Positions 1 to 9,555 of a DNA stretch of 64,000 nt are shown here, piece after piece. Source of the stretch: Liolophura sinensis (lineage: Eukaryota; Mollusca; Polyplacophora; Chitonida; Chitonidae). A program made the position numbers and the translations under genes. The notes beneath the pieces were generated by a model. The model was not told the DNA's origin. It did not search any database and saw nothing but the letters and a program-made list of their open reading frames with translations. Position 1 is the stretch's first letter. Each line of letters starts with the position of its first letter. The stretch is from assembly GCF_032854445.1 (NCBI RefSeq), contig NC_088295.1, forward strand, positions 67,613,058 to 67,677,057. Reading direction: 5' to 3'.

Positions 1-1340
1 GTACACACATAAAAACAATCGGGAACATCTTCTCACACTGTACACATGCACATAATCGCGGACATCTTCTAACTATACACACATGCAGATGCAGACAATC
101 GGGGACATCTTCTCATAGTACGAACATGCAGATGCAGACAATCCGGAACATCTTTTCATAGTACAAACATGCAGCTGCAAATAATCGGGGACATCTTCTT
201 TTAGCACACACATGAAGACAATCGGGGGCCGTCTTCTCACAAGTATATACATGCAGACAAACATAAACATCTTCTCACAAGTACACACACACAGACAATC
301 GGGGACATCTTCTCACACTGTACACATGTAGACAAATGGGGACATCTTCTCATATTACACACTCGCAGACAATCGGGAACATATTCTCATAGTACACACA
401 TGCAGACAATCCTGAACACGTTCCTAAACACACACACGCAATCTAGAAAAATCTCTCCAAACACACACACGCAGACAATCTCGAAAATCTCTCCTAGCAC
501 ACACACGTCGACAATCTTGAACATTTATCCACGCATACACACGTAGACATTCCCAAACTATTCCCAAGCACACAAATCTCGAACATCTTCCCCAGTATAG
601 ACAACCAGACAATCCCGAACATCTTCTCAAGTATATACATGCAGGCAATCATAAACATCTCAAAAAAACAAATATAAGCAAACAAACACAGACAGCTTCT
701 CAAGAATACACATGTAGATATTTCCGAAAATCTTCCAAGCAGGCACATACAGACAATCCCAAAAATCTTCCAAAGCAAGCACATGCATACAATCCAGAAA
801 ATCTTCCCAAGCAGGCACATACAGACAATCCAAAAAATCTTCTCAAGCAGACACATGCAGACAATCCCGAATATCTTCTCATAGCCATATGCAGACAGTC
901 TCGAAAATCTATCCAGGGATACACCCGGAAACGATCCCGAAAAAGTAAATGCATACACACAATCTGGAACATCTCCTAAGCACATGCAGGCAATCTCGAT
1001 CTATCCTAGCACAAACATACAGACAATCTCGAACATTTTCCAACCAAATACACCCAAACAAATCCGAACATCTCCCCAACCAGGCATATGTAAACAATCC
1101 CGAACATTGTCACATGCAAGCATACACATGCCGACAATTGCCAACATCTTTTCAAGCATACTGATGCAGACAATACCTAATATCTTTCCAAGCAGGCGCA
1201 TGTAAATAATAATGAACATCTTCTCATGCGAGTATACACATGCAGACATTCCTGTACATTCCCAAGCGAACACGTGCAGACTATTTAAAACAACTTCACA
1301 AACGCATACATGCAGATATTTGAAAATACATCTTCAGGAA
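1..1340. repeat. degenerate minisatellite at left edge
   Basis: Roughly 30 diverged tandem units of about 36-46 bp fill this stretch. The recurring core is a variant of acacatgcagacaatc followed by cggaacatcttctca. Units are well preserved at the left and drift toward the right, where variants such as gaaaatcttcc replace gaacatcttctc. The array runs off the window, so its full length is unknown. Open frames on the minus strand (for example 494-985) only reflect the repeat: their proteins are low-complexity IVCMCLLGKIF-like units and are not genes. Confidence 0.85.
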
Positions 1341-1443
1341 TAATTTTGTACAGCGTTTTGAAAGCATCGGTCGAATTTCGTTTTATAACATAAGACTAAG
1401 ACATAAAACACAGGCTATACATAGAGACTGTACAAACAAGCAT

Positions 1444-1803
1444 TCACGTTTGATTTATTCGAGCATCTTTCTGAGCTTTTTTTTTAAGACTTGCGCAGTC
1501 TTTTCGCTTTGCAACATAGAACAAGACACTGCAGATAGGCAATCTACAAACATCCAATGATGCAGAGATCGATAACGAGAACAAGTCCTTGGTCATAAAA
1601 CGGTCTCTTTGGCACAATGGACTATTTCGCTTGCGACTACTGGTCCAATAGTTTCCACTCAGAGCTATCTGTATGCGTCTTATCTCCAGGAAGATTATCC
1701 TTACTCTGTAAATTAAAACTGAACCGATAAACAAATAAAAACTGGCCATTTTGACCGGGTGTTTAATTACATCAGACTTATGCAATGGCGCACGGTCACG
1801 CAA
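1444..1803 (-). other. unassigned 119-codon open frame, probably not a gene
   Basis: This is the longest non-repetitive open frame in the window. It opens at a TTG, with the first in-frame Met (MASFYLF) nearer the middle. It would encode one hydrophobic stretch of about 20 residues followed by a basic, Lys/Arg-rich tail. I recognise no domain and see no matching splice sites or promoter. The surrounding 1341-2043 is unique and has about 15 CpG in 360 bp, so it belongs to the CpG-normal left end. Chance is the likeliest explanation. Confidence 0.12.
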
Positions 1804-2043
1804 CCACCAAGTTGGGTAATCATTGGTAGTCCATGAAGGTCTGATCTCAAAGATTAGTCACGATGATATCATAGGTGAGTGGGGTATATTACAATCATGC
1901 GTGCATTTGGAACAATTGAAGACATTGTTGGTTTTCTTTGTAATTTTTTCATGCGTAAGTACATGCGTAAACCTACGTGATGTCAACACACATTCGTTGT
2001 CTGTATTATATCCGTATAGAGAAAATTACAGATGAAGAAACTA

Positions 2044-2343
2044 TTACAATGCTCGTGATGAACAAAACGACAAAAAAAAAAGAAAATATTTTGTACATGA
2101 TACCTTATTCACAAGCTTTCGGAAGAGACTTCTCCGATCATCAGGTGTAGTGGCAAACTGCAAATAATGTGACATGGTATGCATACAGCTTGGAAATAAC
2201 AAAGCTGTAATTATACCATGTAACATTACTGCCACTTTGCAGTTTGCTGCTACACTTGATGGTGGGAGAAGTCTCTTCCGAAAGCTTGTGAATAAGTCAT
2301 TATGTACGAAGTTTTGTCGTTTTGTTCACCACTAGCATTGTAA
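2044..2343. mobile_element. 300-bp fold-back (long inverted repeat) element
   Basis: The two halves are imperfect reverse complements over almost the whole length, with arms of about 140 bp (2044-2190 and 2200-2343) and a loop of roughly 9 bp (ggaaataac). The outermost bases are ttacaatgct and agcattgtaa, exact complements. Shared inner blocks include attcacaagctttcggaaga on the left and its complement on the right. No coding capacity is visible. It may be a fold-back MITE or two head-to-head copies of one element. A transcript crossing it would form a long hairpin. Confidence 0.8.
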
Positions 2344-2539
2344 AACCAATCCATACTCGTATCTTCTCATGAAACTATTATAAGTTGAGATGCTTAAAAG
2401 TTAAAATGCAAACGTTTCTGCTTTGCAAAAACCTTCTCGTAATGTATTTATTTATATTACTCTTAATGGACACAGCTGTTGAATAATTTATGCCGGCTAA
2501 ATATTGCTGTTATCTAACTTTTAAATTTGTGCATGTTCA

Positions 2540-2622
2540 AGTGAGTGAGTGAGTGCTTGGGGGTTTAACGTCGTATTAACACTCCTGTTCGAATTACTCA
2601 AGTCTCTTAGGTGCGCTTAAAC
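2540..2622 (-). mobile_element. SINE-2 3'-end fragment
   Basis: The words gtgagtgagtgagtgcttgg and tttaacgtcgta match the 3' end of the full SINE-2 at 6764-7127 in the same orientation. The body beyond about 2590 is diverged or truncated. Confidence 0.65.
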
Positions 2623-3269
2623 TATATATAGGCCTTTTATGTGCATTTTCGAGAGCGCATGTAAATTGAAATTCCCACTCTAAAACGTCATTAACAAATA
2701 AATAGAATTCACGTGTGCAGTAAACGCTATGTGTATATAGGAAAACATTCCTATGGCATACATCACGAAACTCATGCCCAGCAAAAGGAAAATATAAAAG
2801 AAATAGTATTGTTTTGTTGTTTTGTTTTTTTTAGTCGTTAGTTTATATATATAAATATATTGGACTTCAGCCAGGGAAAATCAGCATTAGTTCTAGGCCT
2901 ATATAGTTCGTTATAGTGTATACTTGAGAAATGGTTTGGGAATGTCGGCTTGTGTATGCCTGGGTAAATAGTCGAAGGATATTGTCTGCGTGTGCACGAA
3001 TGTGCGCTTGGGAACATGTTATTATAATAGGGATATTAACCTGGGAACTCAATGTCTCATTCCAATTAATATTCTAAATGCAAGTTGAAACGAAGATCTA
3101 TATTTTTTAAAAGCATACTTTTCATAGTTTGTAAATGTTGTATGTTAATGGTATTATAATTTAAGCTTTAATCTTTTCTAATATTTAAAATTATGCTCTG
3201 TGACACTGAAAACCATATGCTTTATGTTTTATTTTCCACGCGTTCGAAAGTTTACGGGATGTGGGTGGA
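2623..3269. other. non-coding, nothing recognised
   Basis: AT-rich unique sequence with a short TA-rich tract (about 2845-2862). I see no gene, RNA or repeat boundary that I can support. Confidence 0.5.
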
Positions 3270-3565
3270 TATTTCACTGGCTCAGGTCAACGGTTCTAAA
3301 AACATTGGCTAACTACAACTGGCACTTCATCCTTGAGGTCACGTGTTCGAATCCAACTTTAGCTGATTATTAGCAAGGGTTTTAAAGCAGGAAGTTTGTC
3401 CGATATACTTCAAACTGCCTGTATGGTGAAGGATAGTAGTTTAAATATACTCGGAATACTCCGGCTTCCTCGATCCAAACTCCTAACCGCGTCATATAAG
3501 TCAAACATCATTAACTCTCTACGAAGAAAAACATCTTTCAAATCAAATAGTTTAGATACAGCCCT
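3270..3565 (+). mobile_element. probable third SINE family (SINE-3), degraded
   Basis: A B-box-like gttcgaatcc lies at 3344-3353, in a tRNA-like context (ccttgaggtcacgtgttcga). About 150 bp downstream, catataagtcaaacatcatt and the trailing tttcaaatcaaat resemble a decayed version of the 3' tail shared by SINE-1 (cgtataagtgaaatattctt ... caatcaaat). The body between matches neither SINE-1 nor SINE-2. The A box is not clear. Confidence 0.5.
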
Positions 3566-3782
3566 TAATTAAAACGCTGTCTTTTTATGGGGTTTGGTTT
3601 GATTGCAAGAGTCTTGTGAAGAAATGACAGTGCCGGCTCAGACATAATTTAATTTAGTTTAATTTTTTTACTGTTTATCAATATCAGGAATTAGGCCTAA
3701 AAAAAGTGGACTTTAAAAAACATCTCGGCTGGGTCAGAAAGTGAAATCGAAAATACATGGAGATGTGCATGCACATATTATG

Positions 3783-4012
3783 CACTATTTCCCCTGTAAA
3801 ACCCTTGGTTTATATTTTTCTCTGTGCCGTGCACGTGAACCGTTTATGCGGTGGCCAGTTATTGAGATCGCTAAAAATGTACTTTGCTCTACAAAAGCAC
3901 TATTTCCCCTGTAAAACCCTTGGTTTATATTTTTCTCTGTGCCGTGCACGTGAACCGTTTATGCGGTGGCCAGTTATTGAGATCGCTAAAAATGTACTTT
4001 GCTCTACAAAAG
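3783..4012. repeat. exact 115-bp tandem duplication
   Basis: Positions 3783-3897 and 3898-4012 are two adjacent copies that look base-for-base identical. Each starts cactatttcccctgtaaaac and ends tttgctctacaaaag, and each carries one CACGTG E-box (in gtgcacgtgaacc). The block lies about 200-300 bp upstream of the CpG-rich candidate first exon. The identity implies a very recent duplication, or an assembly duplicate. Confidence 0.95.
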
Positions 4013-4264
4013 TTTCAACTACACAAGCCACAAGATGTGCTCCGATAGTTTTCCTGCTGACGTTCAATTTCCAGATAAAACGTATTTTTGTACGTCTTAT
4101 GTTTCAGATGCTTTATGATAATTCGTAAAAACAAAGAATACAACAAAAATGAAAATTTTTGCGTTAATGAGATTAAACGTGCATGTTTACTTATTTTTCT
4201 CTGTGACCGTAGCCGATATTTACCCATCGGGGCTCCACAGTTTATCTGTTGCTGTCTGACGTAG
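4013..4264 (+). promoter_or_regulatory. CpG-retaining candidate promoter region
   Basis: Between 4201 and 4337 there are about 10 CpG in under 140 bp, with a CRE-like TGACGTAG at about 4257-4264. The duplicated CACGTG block sits just upstream and a canonical splice donor lies downstream at 4358. I see no convincing TATA box. Inference: a CpG-type promoter for a transcript running rightward. The start site cannot be placed. Confidence 0.35.
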
Positions 4265-4357
4265 GGGAGGCGCGTAGGACGGTTTTACGCAACACCAAAG
4301 GTATGTCTAAAGAAACCAGTGACGGACGAATTATCCCATGACAGAAGACACAAGCAG
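4205..4357 (+). other. candidate first exon ending in CAG|GTAAGT
   Basis: The segment ends at 4357 in a perfect CAG|GTAAGT donor. An ATG at 4338 would encode M-T-E-D-T-S and then split a codon at the donor (phase 2), a common design for a short first coding exon. Its Kozak context is weak (C at -3). Alternatively, an acceptor-like cgtag at 4260-4264 would start a 93-nt internal exon (4265-4357) that is open for 31 codons, with an in-frame TAG directly before it. The encoded residues match nothing I recognise, and no second exon can be tied to it with confidence. Confidence 0.3.
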
Positions 4358-4664
4358 GTAAGTAACCTGGATGTGGTTAAAAGATTTCTTCAGCACATTT
4401 ATAAAGTTTTTTCTCTTCTATTCAAAACCATGGGAAGCGATTGACAATATTGTTGTTGTTGTTACGAGTTAAAATAATCATGCATCCAGGGGCATCTTGG
4501 GTGGTTATCTAACCCTTGTCTGTCATTTTGATTGATGGATTTATATGTATAGTCAAACATAGTCATGTAAAAGAAGCATAATTTCACGAACTTGCTCAGT
4601 GGAAAGCTGAACAAGGTTTTCCAAACCTATCTACATTAATTCATTTTAAAACTTTTACTATTAC

Positions 4665-4900
4665 AGGGATTTATAGTCCAATATTTTACAGCCGGAATCT
4701 CAGAATTGATTTTTTTTCCTGGTCCAGATTGATTTCATCTATGTATTTAAAATCCCGACTATAGCCTGGTATTGAGTTAAATTGAGGGAGAGAAAGTTTA
4801 TTTCATTTGAGGTTCATTTGTGATCATGATCTTATGATCAGAGATATAAATTGTATAACAAAACAGTTATACACCATGGTGATGCATTCTCAGTTCTTGA
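4665..4900 (+). repeat. dispersed repeat family C, part 1
   Basis: Matches 42180-42480 through shared words such as ctggtccagattga, cctggtatt, gggagagaaag, atttgaggttcatttgtgat (one mismatch class) and aaaacagttata. Here the element is separated by about 950 bp from its second part at 5845-6130; in the 42-kb copy the two parts are contiguous. Confidence 0.65.
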
Positions 4901-4917
4901 TAATTGTTACATTAAAG

Positions 4918-5140
4918 GAAAGAAAGGGACTAATAAACATTATATCGAGAGCAAACATGTACAAAATACAGAGATAAGGCTTATCCTGCTCAGAGGTATA
5001 TAATGAAACACTTATAAACCATGCATGTTAGGTTGTTGGTTGTTATAAGCAGAAAGAAAGGAACAAATATATAAAAAATAAATGTACATATATAAGCCTA
5101 CAAACACAAAAGACAACTTATTCTGATCAAAGGTGTATAG
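4918..5140 (+). repeat. degenerate two-unit direct repeat inside family C copy
   Basis: Two stretches (about 4918-5005 and 5050-5140) each begin gaaagaaagg and run through cttat/cttattctg to (a/g)aggt(a/g)tata(g/a)tg. They look like an old local duplication and contribute to the interruption of family C here. Confidence 0.45.
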
Positions 5141-5844
5141 TGTGAAGTATTGATTATTAAGTAGAATTAATTTTCATGGATTAACTTCAAAGAAGGGTTT
5201 GCGGGAATTAATTTTCGCATAATTAATCAAGGAAATACTGAGAAAAAAAGTTGAAACTTTTTAATCTTCCCAGTTATAATATGACTGAAATTACTAATTA
5301 CAGGTATTATCAAGAGTAGCTATAATGCCCTCTTGTTGCCTGTGGTGTCGCTAATCGTCATAATCTGGTTCAGAGATTAAAACAATGGGGGATGGATTTT
5401 CACTATGTAGGAAAATGACATTCACACCTACTGTGAGCAGTATTCAAAGAGCCTAACAGGTGTGACTTGTTTCACATCAACCTTCTACAGTCGAGTGAGT
5501 ACTTTTAGTCAAGCGGCAAAGTGAACTGTCATCTTTTGAGCAGTTCAATGTAAAACATGTAAATTCGCCATTATCAGAGCCAATCATTCATGCAGTCAAG
5601 CAACACGATTAGTTTGGAATTGCTTTCGGTTTTAATCGTCATCTGTAGCTGGTCAGAAACTTCTAACAATGCGTAGTTGTGAAACGGTCATTGCGTTGTT
5701 GTACAGTTCATAATTTGTTAGAAGCTCACTCGTGGGATGGAGTGTATCAAAACGATATTCATTGGAGGCCAGCATGTGTTGTATCTACTTTTCTTTCACT
5801 TTCCTGGTATACCAAAGATTGATCAAACTAAATATGAATGGGCC
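5141..5844. other. unique, CpG-normal sequence without a gene
   Basis: CpG density is normal (11 in 5461-5760), unlike most of the window. No repeat partner was seen and no open frame is worth naming. It could be 5' intronic regulatory sequence if the candidate first exon at 4357 is real. Confidence 0.4.
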
Positions 5845-6130
5845 CCAAAATTGTTTTATACCCACTAAACCTTATCACCATAGTTTGAACATAGTTACGC
5901 CTATATATTTTCGAATGCTATTCAGTTTTTATCCAGAAATTTGAGTATTTGTTCAAAAAACACAGAATTGATTTTTTTTTTTTTACTCCAATTTTCAGTT
6001 TTTAGACATGTGCCTAAAATCAACGCGTATGAATCCCAGTATTATCCACTGATGAATCTTCACAAATTTGTCCTTAAAAAGAAACGAGTGCCGTCTCTGA
6101 TTGTTGTTGACGGGCTTTTTAGATGTTTAT
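5845..6130 (+). repeat. dispersed repeat family C, part 2
   Basis: Matches 42460-42780: shared words include acccactaaacc, ccatagtttgaa/ccatagcttgaa, tatttt(c/t)gaa, ccaattttcagtttttag and the T-run before it. Divergence is substantial, so both copies are old. Confidence 0.65.
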
Positions 6131-6228
6131 TGCAAAAAGCCTTCTGTAATCCAAAAGGATCTTGAGGTCACTCTCTCGCTTGAAAGATATGTACATGTAT
6201 TCTAGGTGTAAGCTCTTGTTGGGTGGAA

Positions 6229-6430
6229 CTTCCAAAAATGGCTAATGGCAAGTTTCAGATTTGCAATGCAGCTAGTTGAAAACCTAGATTTATTTAAGTT
6301 TTGCAACCTTGTTTGGAAAGCCCAGGATAAACATTTTGTATTCTTTAAATGCATTTGATGGTAGACTTTTTCGTGTATGACCAAAGACGAGGGCAGAATA
6401 TATGAGCTGAACTTGAACTGACAGTGAATG
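6229..6430 (+). repeat. dispersed repeat family B, copy 1
   Basis: Shares the ordered words gctagttgaa, tttggaaag(c/t)ccagg and ataaacatt with 13003-13222, in the same orientation. Ends are not sharply defined and no coding capacity or inverted repeats are visible. Confidence 0.6.
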
Positions 6431-6455
6431 TAGGACATTCCACCCCCTTGCCCCT

Positions 6456-6600
6456 GAACATCTTCCCCTCCAGACATTCCCCCCCCCAACATCTTCCCCT
6501 CCAGACATTCCCCCCTCCAACATTTTCCCCTCCAGACATCCCCCCCCCCAACATTTTCCCCTCCAGACATTTCCCCCCTCCAACATTTTCCCCTCCCTAC
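6456..6600. repeat. C-rich minisatellite, about 30-bp unit
   Basis: Nearly five units of aacatyttcccctccagaca followed by a C-run of 6-11 bases. The minus strand has repeated G-runs, so it can form G-quadruplexes. Open frames here on both strands (6202-6660) are repeat artefacts. A related G-rich block in inverted orientation lies at 7781-7870. Confidence 0.85.
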
Positions 6601-6763
6601 ATGTTAATAGAATCTTCTGTGGTCCATTCTCCATTATCTGTAGTGGATATTAATCATTAAAACATTTAAAACATTTACAAACTGGAAAGTTTTGGCAAAA
6701 ACTTGCAGCAGATTTTTTTTTCATGTGTGGCGTTCAATTCATTTAAATCAACACTTTGTAAGA

Positions 6764-7127
6764 GAGAGTGAATGAGTGCTTGGGGTTTAACGTCGTACTC
6801 AACAATTTTTCAGTCATATGACGACGAAGGAATCTTTAGGGTGCATGTACGTGTAATGTGCCTCCTTGTAGCAGGACGGATTTCCACCGCTCTTTTATTT
6901 AGTGCTGCTTCACTGAGACGACTTACCGAAGGCAAGTAAGCCGCCCGCCCGAGCCATTATACTGATACGGGTCAACCAGTCGTTGCACTATCCCCTTCAT
7001 GCTGAACGCCAAGCGAGGAAGTTACAACTTCCTCTTTTAAAGTCTTAGGTGTGACTCGATCAAGGATTGATCCTGGATCTACCGGTCCCGAAGCGGATGC
7101 TCTACCAATAATGCTATCCGGGCCGGT
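6764..7127 (-). mobile_element. full-length SINE-2 with 13-bp target-site duplication
   Basis: Read on the minus strand, the element opens with a tRNA-like head: an A-box-like region (tagcattattggtagagc), then a B-box-like ggatcaatcc. A 200-bp body follows, and it closes with gttgagtacgacgttaaacc and a short (ACTC)n-like tail. It is flanked by a perfect direct repeat, acactttgtaaga, at 6751-6763 and 7128-7140, the target-site duplication expected from LINE-driven retroposition. The clean duplication and many intact CpG suggest a fairly recent insertion. Confidence 0.9.
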
Positions 7128-7140
7128 ACACTTTGTAAGA

Positions 7141-7780
7141 CAATCAGTCGATACAACATAGGTCTTATATGGGAAAAGGACAGTAGACTAAATAAATGGA
7201 AAGCTTATTCATGATAAATAGATGTTTTAGTATTTGGAACAACAGGCTGAGAACAAGTATTGTTTCTCAGTTTCTCTGTGAAATACATTAAAGTACACAG
7301 TTCATGTGTTACGGTCTGATGCAATGGTCTGTCTACCATCCCTGCAGTCAGCACAGATCACCAACATTCTCTCTTGTAGCTGTCTTGTGGCCTGTTTAAC
7401 ATGCTTTCTCTTAACCTGGCCCCTGGCATGTTGAACTCTGTCTGTGGTATGTTCATTAAGCTTCTATCACAATACTCTTTTGCTTCTTCTGTCCACTGTA
7501 CATTTCCCACTTTTTTCTTCACTGTGTGGTTTCATTGAATGGTTTTATATACCATACATATGTGTTTCTTCCCTTTATATGATGACACCCAGCATTATTA
7601 TGGGATATTCCACTTTCATTATCAACATAATATCTTCACCATATGAAGACAACTACCTGAATTTTGTGAAAATGCAAAAAAAGTTGCTTATTTTGACTCC
7701 CTAAGTTATTCATTACAATTCACCTCACTTGGAAGACCATATTTATATTTCCCACTGATCATAAATACATGTAGATATAC
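7141..7780. other. non-coding, nothing recognised
   Basis: Start of the CpG-depleted part of the window. The 86-codon open frame at 7444-7704 is T-rich, hydrophobic and without splice or promoter support. Confidence 0.45.
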
Positions 7781-7870
7781 AGGGAGGGGAAAATGTCCAA
7801 GGGGGAAAATGTCCAGAGGGGAAATGTCGGGGGTGGGGAGGGGGAGGGGTATATGCGAGAAGGGGACATG
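7781..7870. repeat. G-rich degenerate repeat (G-quadruplex potential)
   Basis: Contains aggggaaaatgtcc, gggggaaaatgtcc and aggggaaatgtc in tandem, then an almost pure G/purine run (ggtggggagggggagggg). The unit is the reverse complement of the aacattttcccctcc unit at 6456-6600, about 1.2 kb away. Confidence 0.75.
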
Positions 7871-7880
7871 GATAGTAGTA

Positions 7881-7950
7881 GTCTCATTGGTGAGAGGCTC
7901 CTAAGCCATTGTGCTTTGCTAACATGCTGACCACTAGGCCATGGAGGCCT
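7881..7950 (-). mobile_element. SINE-1 head fragment
   Basis: tggtgagaggctcctaagcc and aggccatggaggcc match the reverse complement of the tRNA-like head of SINE-1. The 3' half is absent. Confidence 0.75.
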
Positions 7951-9505
7951 TTCACTGGTCAGCATGCTTAGGAAATAACATACATGAGCATATTACACAT
8001 ATGAAATATAATGTAATTTTTGCTGTATCCCTGCTTTGGTCATGGAATGTCCATATGACAGCATTACAGATTTAAGTAAGCTGCTGGTGCTTGGCAGTAC
8101 TTAGCAATAAATGTTCGCAGATCTCTGAGCCTGCAACAATTCCCTCAGTAACAGTCACAAAGCAGAGTATAATTATAGCTGTATTCAACCTTAAATTTTG
8201 ACCATAACTAAATTGCTTGAAAGATGTTTTAAGGTGTGTTTTAGCACAAAATGTAATAGTTTTTAGCCATTATTTACCTCTAAAAATGCGCTTTATTGGG
8301 CAGATGTTTAGTGCAAGCACAGTAAATGGAAACCATATTTTCATCTTTATATGTATGAACATGATACTTGTTTACTGCTGCTTGATGCACCTGAAAACAA
8401 AAGACTAAGGCACACAGTCCATATATATGGAAAAAAGTACACAAAGTCTTTATGATCAATGCTCTAATTATGATAGTCTTTTACATCAATTTAGCCTATT
8501 GCTTAGTCTTGCCAAGAGCCCAGTCCTTTAGAGGAGTACTGTATAGTTCAGGCTGTTCAATTGACAGCATGCATCCAGAAGCATTACTGTTACTCGACAT
8601 GGTCATTGACCAGCCTGAAACATGTTCTTATTGATTGCCTGTATCCTGTACTTAGCCACCAACCATTGCCGGAAATTGCCATCAGTGTCAACTAAAGGGT
8701 TCTATGCCTTACAGAAATCCATAGAACAAATGGTGTGAGCCATTGTTTTGACACAATGTGAACCGCATCCACCCTCAATGTCATTTAAAGCTTTTCACAA
8801 GTCTCCTCATATTACCTTGATATAGACGCAAATGAGATGCAGTTATATTCCTTCACTTTTTTTTTCTTATTTTTTTTTTCTTGTTTTGTCTGTGTTTGGT
8901 TCTTTAATGGTTCAGAGAATGAGGTCTGTGTACATGTGAGGATGTCTTGGTAACAGTTGTGATGTGGTTCATCGGGTGGGGTTTTGGATGACATTGAGCT
9001 CTCAGACAAGTTATTACGCCTGAAATAAACCATGTACTTATATGTCGAATTATACAGTCAGGGTTGTAAGCAAGAATGAGACTTTTTCTGGTGTATTAGA
9101 AATAACATGTAGGTAGAGTTTGATCCTGCACTACATTATGTGCTGCCTTATTGATAGCTATATCTGTACATTTATGTATGATAATGATCGTGTCAGGAGT
9201 GCTTTGTAAAAGGAGAGTTTGGGAATGACATGCATGTACGTCTGTTTATCCATCCGTCCATCCATTTGTCCCACGCAGATTACACGTGTATATATTTTTT
9301 GTATCAAGTCCTCCTGTAGTAAGCAAGATAGCTGCTTAAACTCATAGTTTTAAAGAAGACACTTTCAAGATGTGCACACATTGTCTACATGTATTTGTAA
9401 CCCTAATAATTTTTGCCAGAAACATACATGAATATGCTTTTTATCCCCTTTCAAAAAAGGCCCCATTGACCATGGACATGAATCCTCTTGATGTTCGTGT
9501 TCTTT
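7951..9505. other. non-coding, CpG-poor, nothing recognised
   Basis: Unique AT-rich sequence with T-runs (about 8859-8880) and scattered acatgta words. Several 60-75-codon open frames lie here, none with splice sites, signal peptide or motif support. Confidence 0.45.
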
Positions 9506-9555
9506 CTCCTGAGTCATTGTACTGCCCTATGCTAACCACTAGGCCACAGAGGCCC
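9506..9555 (-). mobile_element. SINE-1 head fragment (about 50 bp)
   Basis: gctaaccactaggccacaga preceded by ctcctgagtcattgtac matches the reverse complement of the SINE-1 tRNA-like 5' end. It resembles the fragment at 7881-7950. Confidence 0.6.

Noticed and set aside
494-985. 163-codon minus-strand frame of hydrophobic repeats
   Set aside because: Direct consequence of the left-edge minisatellite; overlapping frames show the same pattern.
2100-2170. Hammerhead-ribozyme-like core (ctgatga ... gaaa) on the minus strand of the fold-back arm
   Set aside because: Stem II is plausible, but the expected stem I partner and a cleavage triplet in a closed stem III are not there, and the other arm has tugaugg instead. 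A covariance-model scan would be decisive; as read, it fails.
6202-6660. Gly/Trp-rich and Pro-rich frames on both strands
   Set aside because: They arise from the C-rich minisatellite and adjoining family B repeat.
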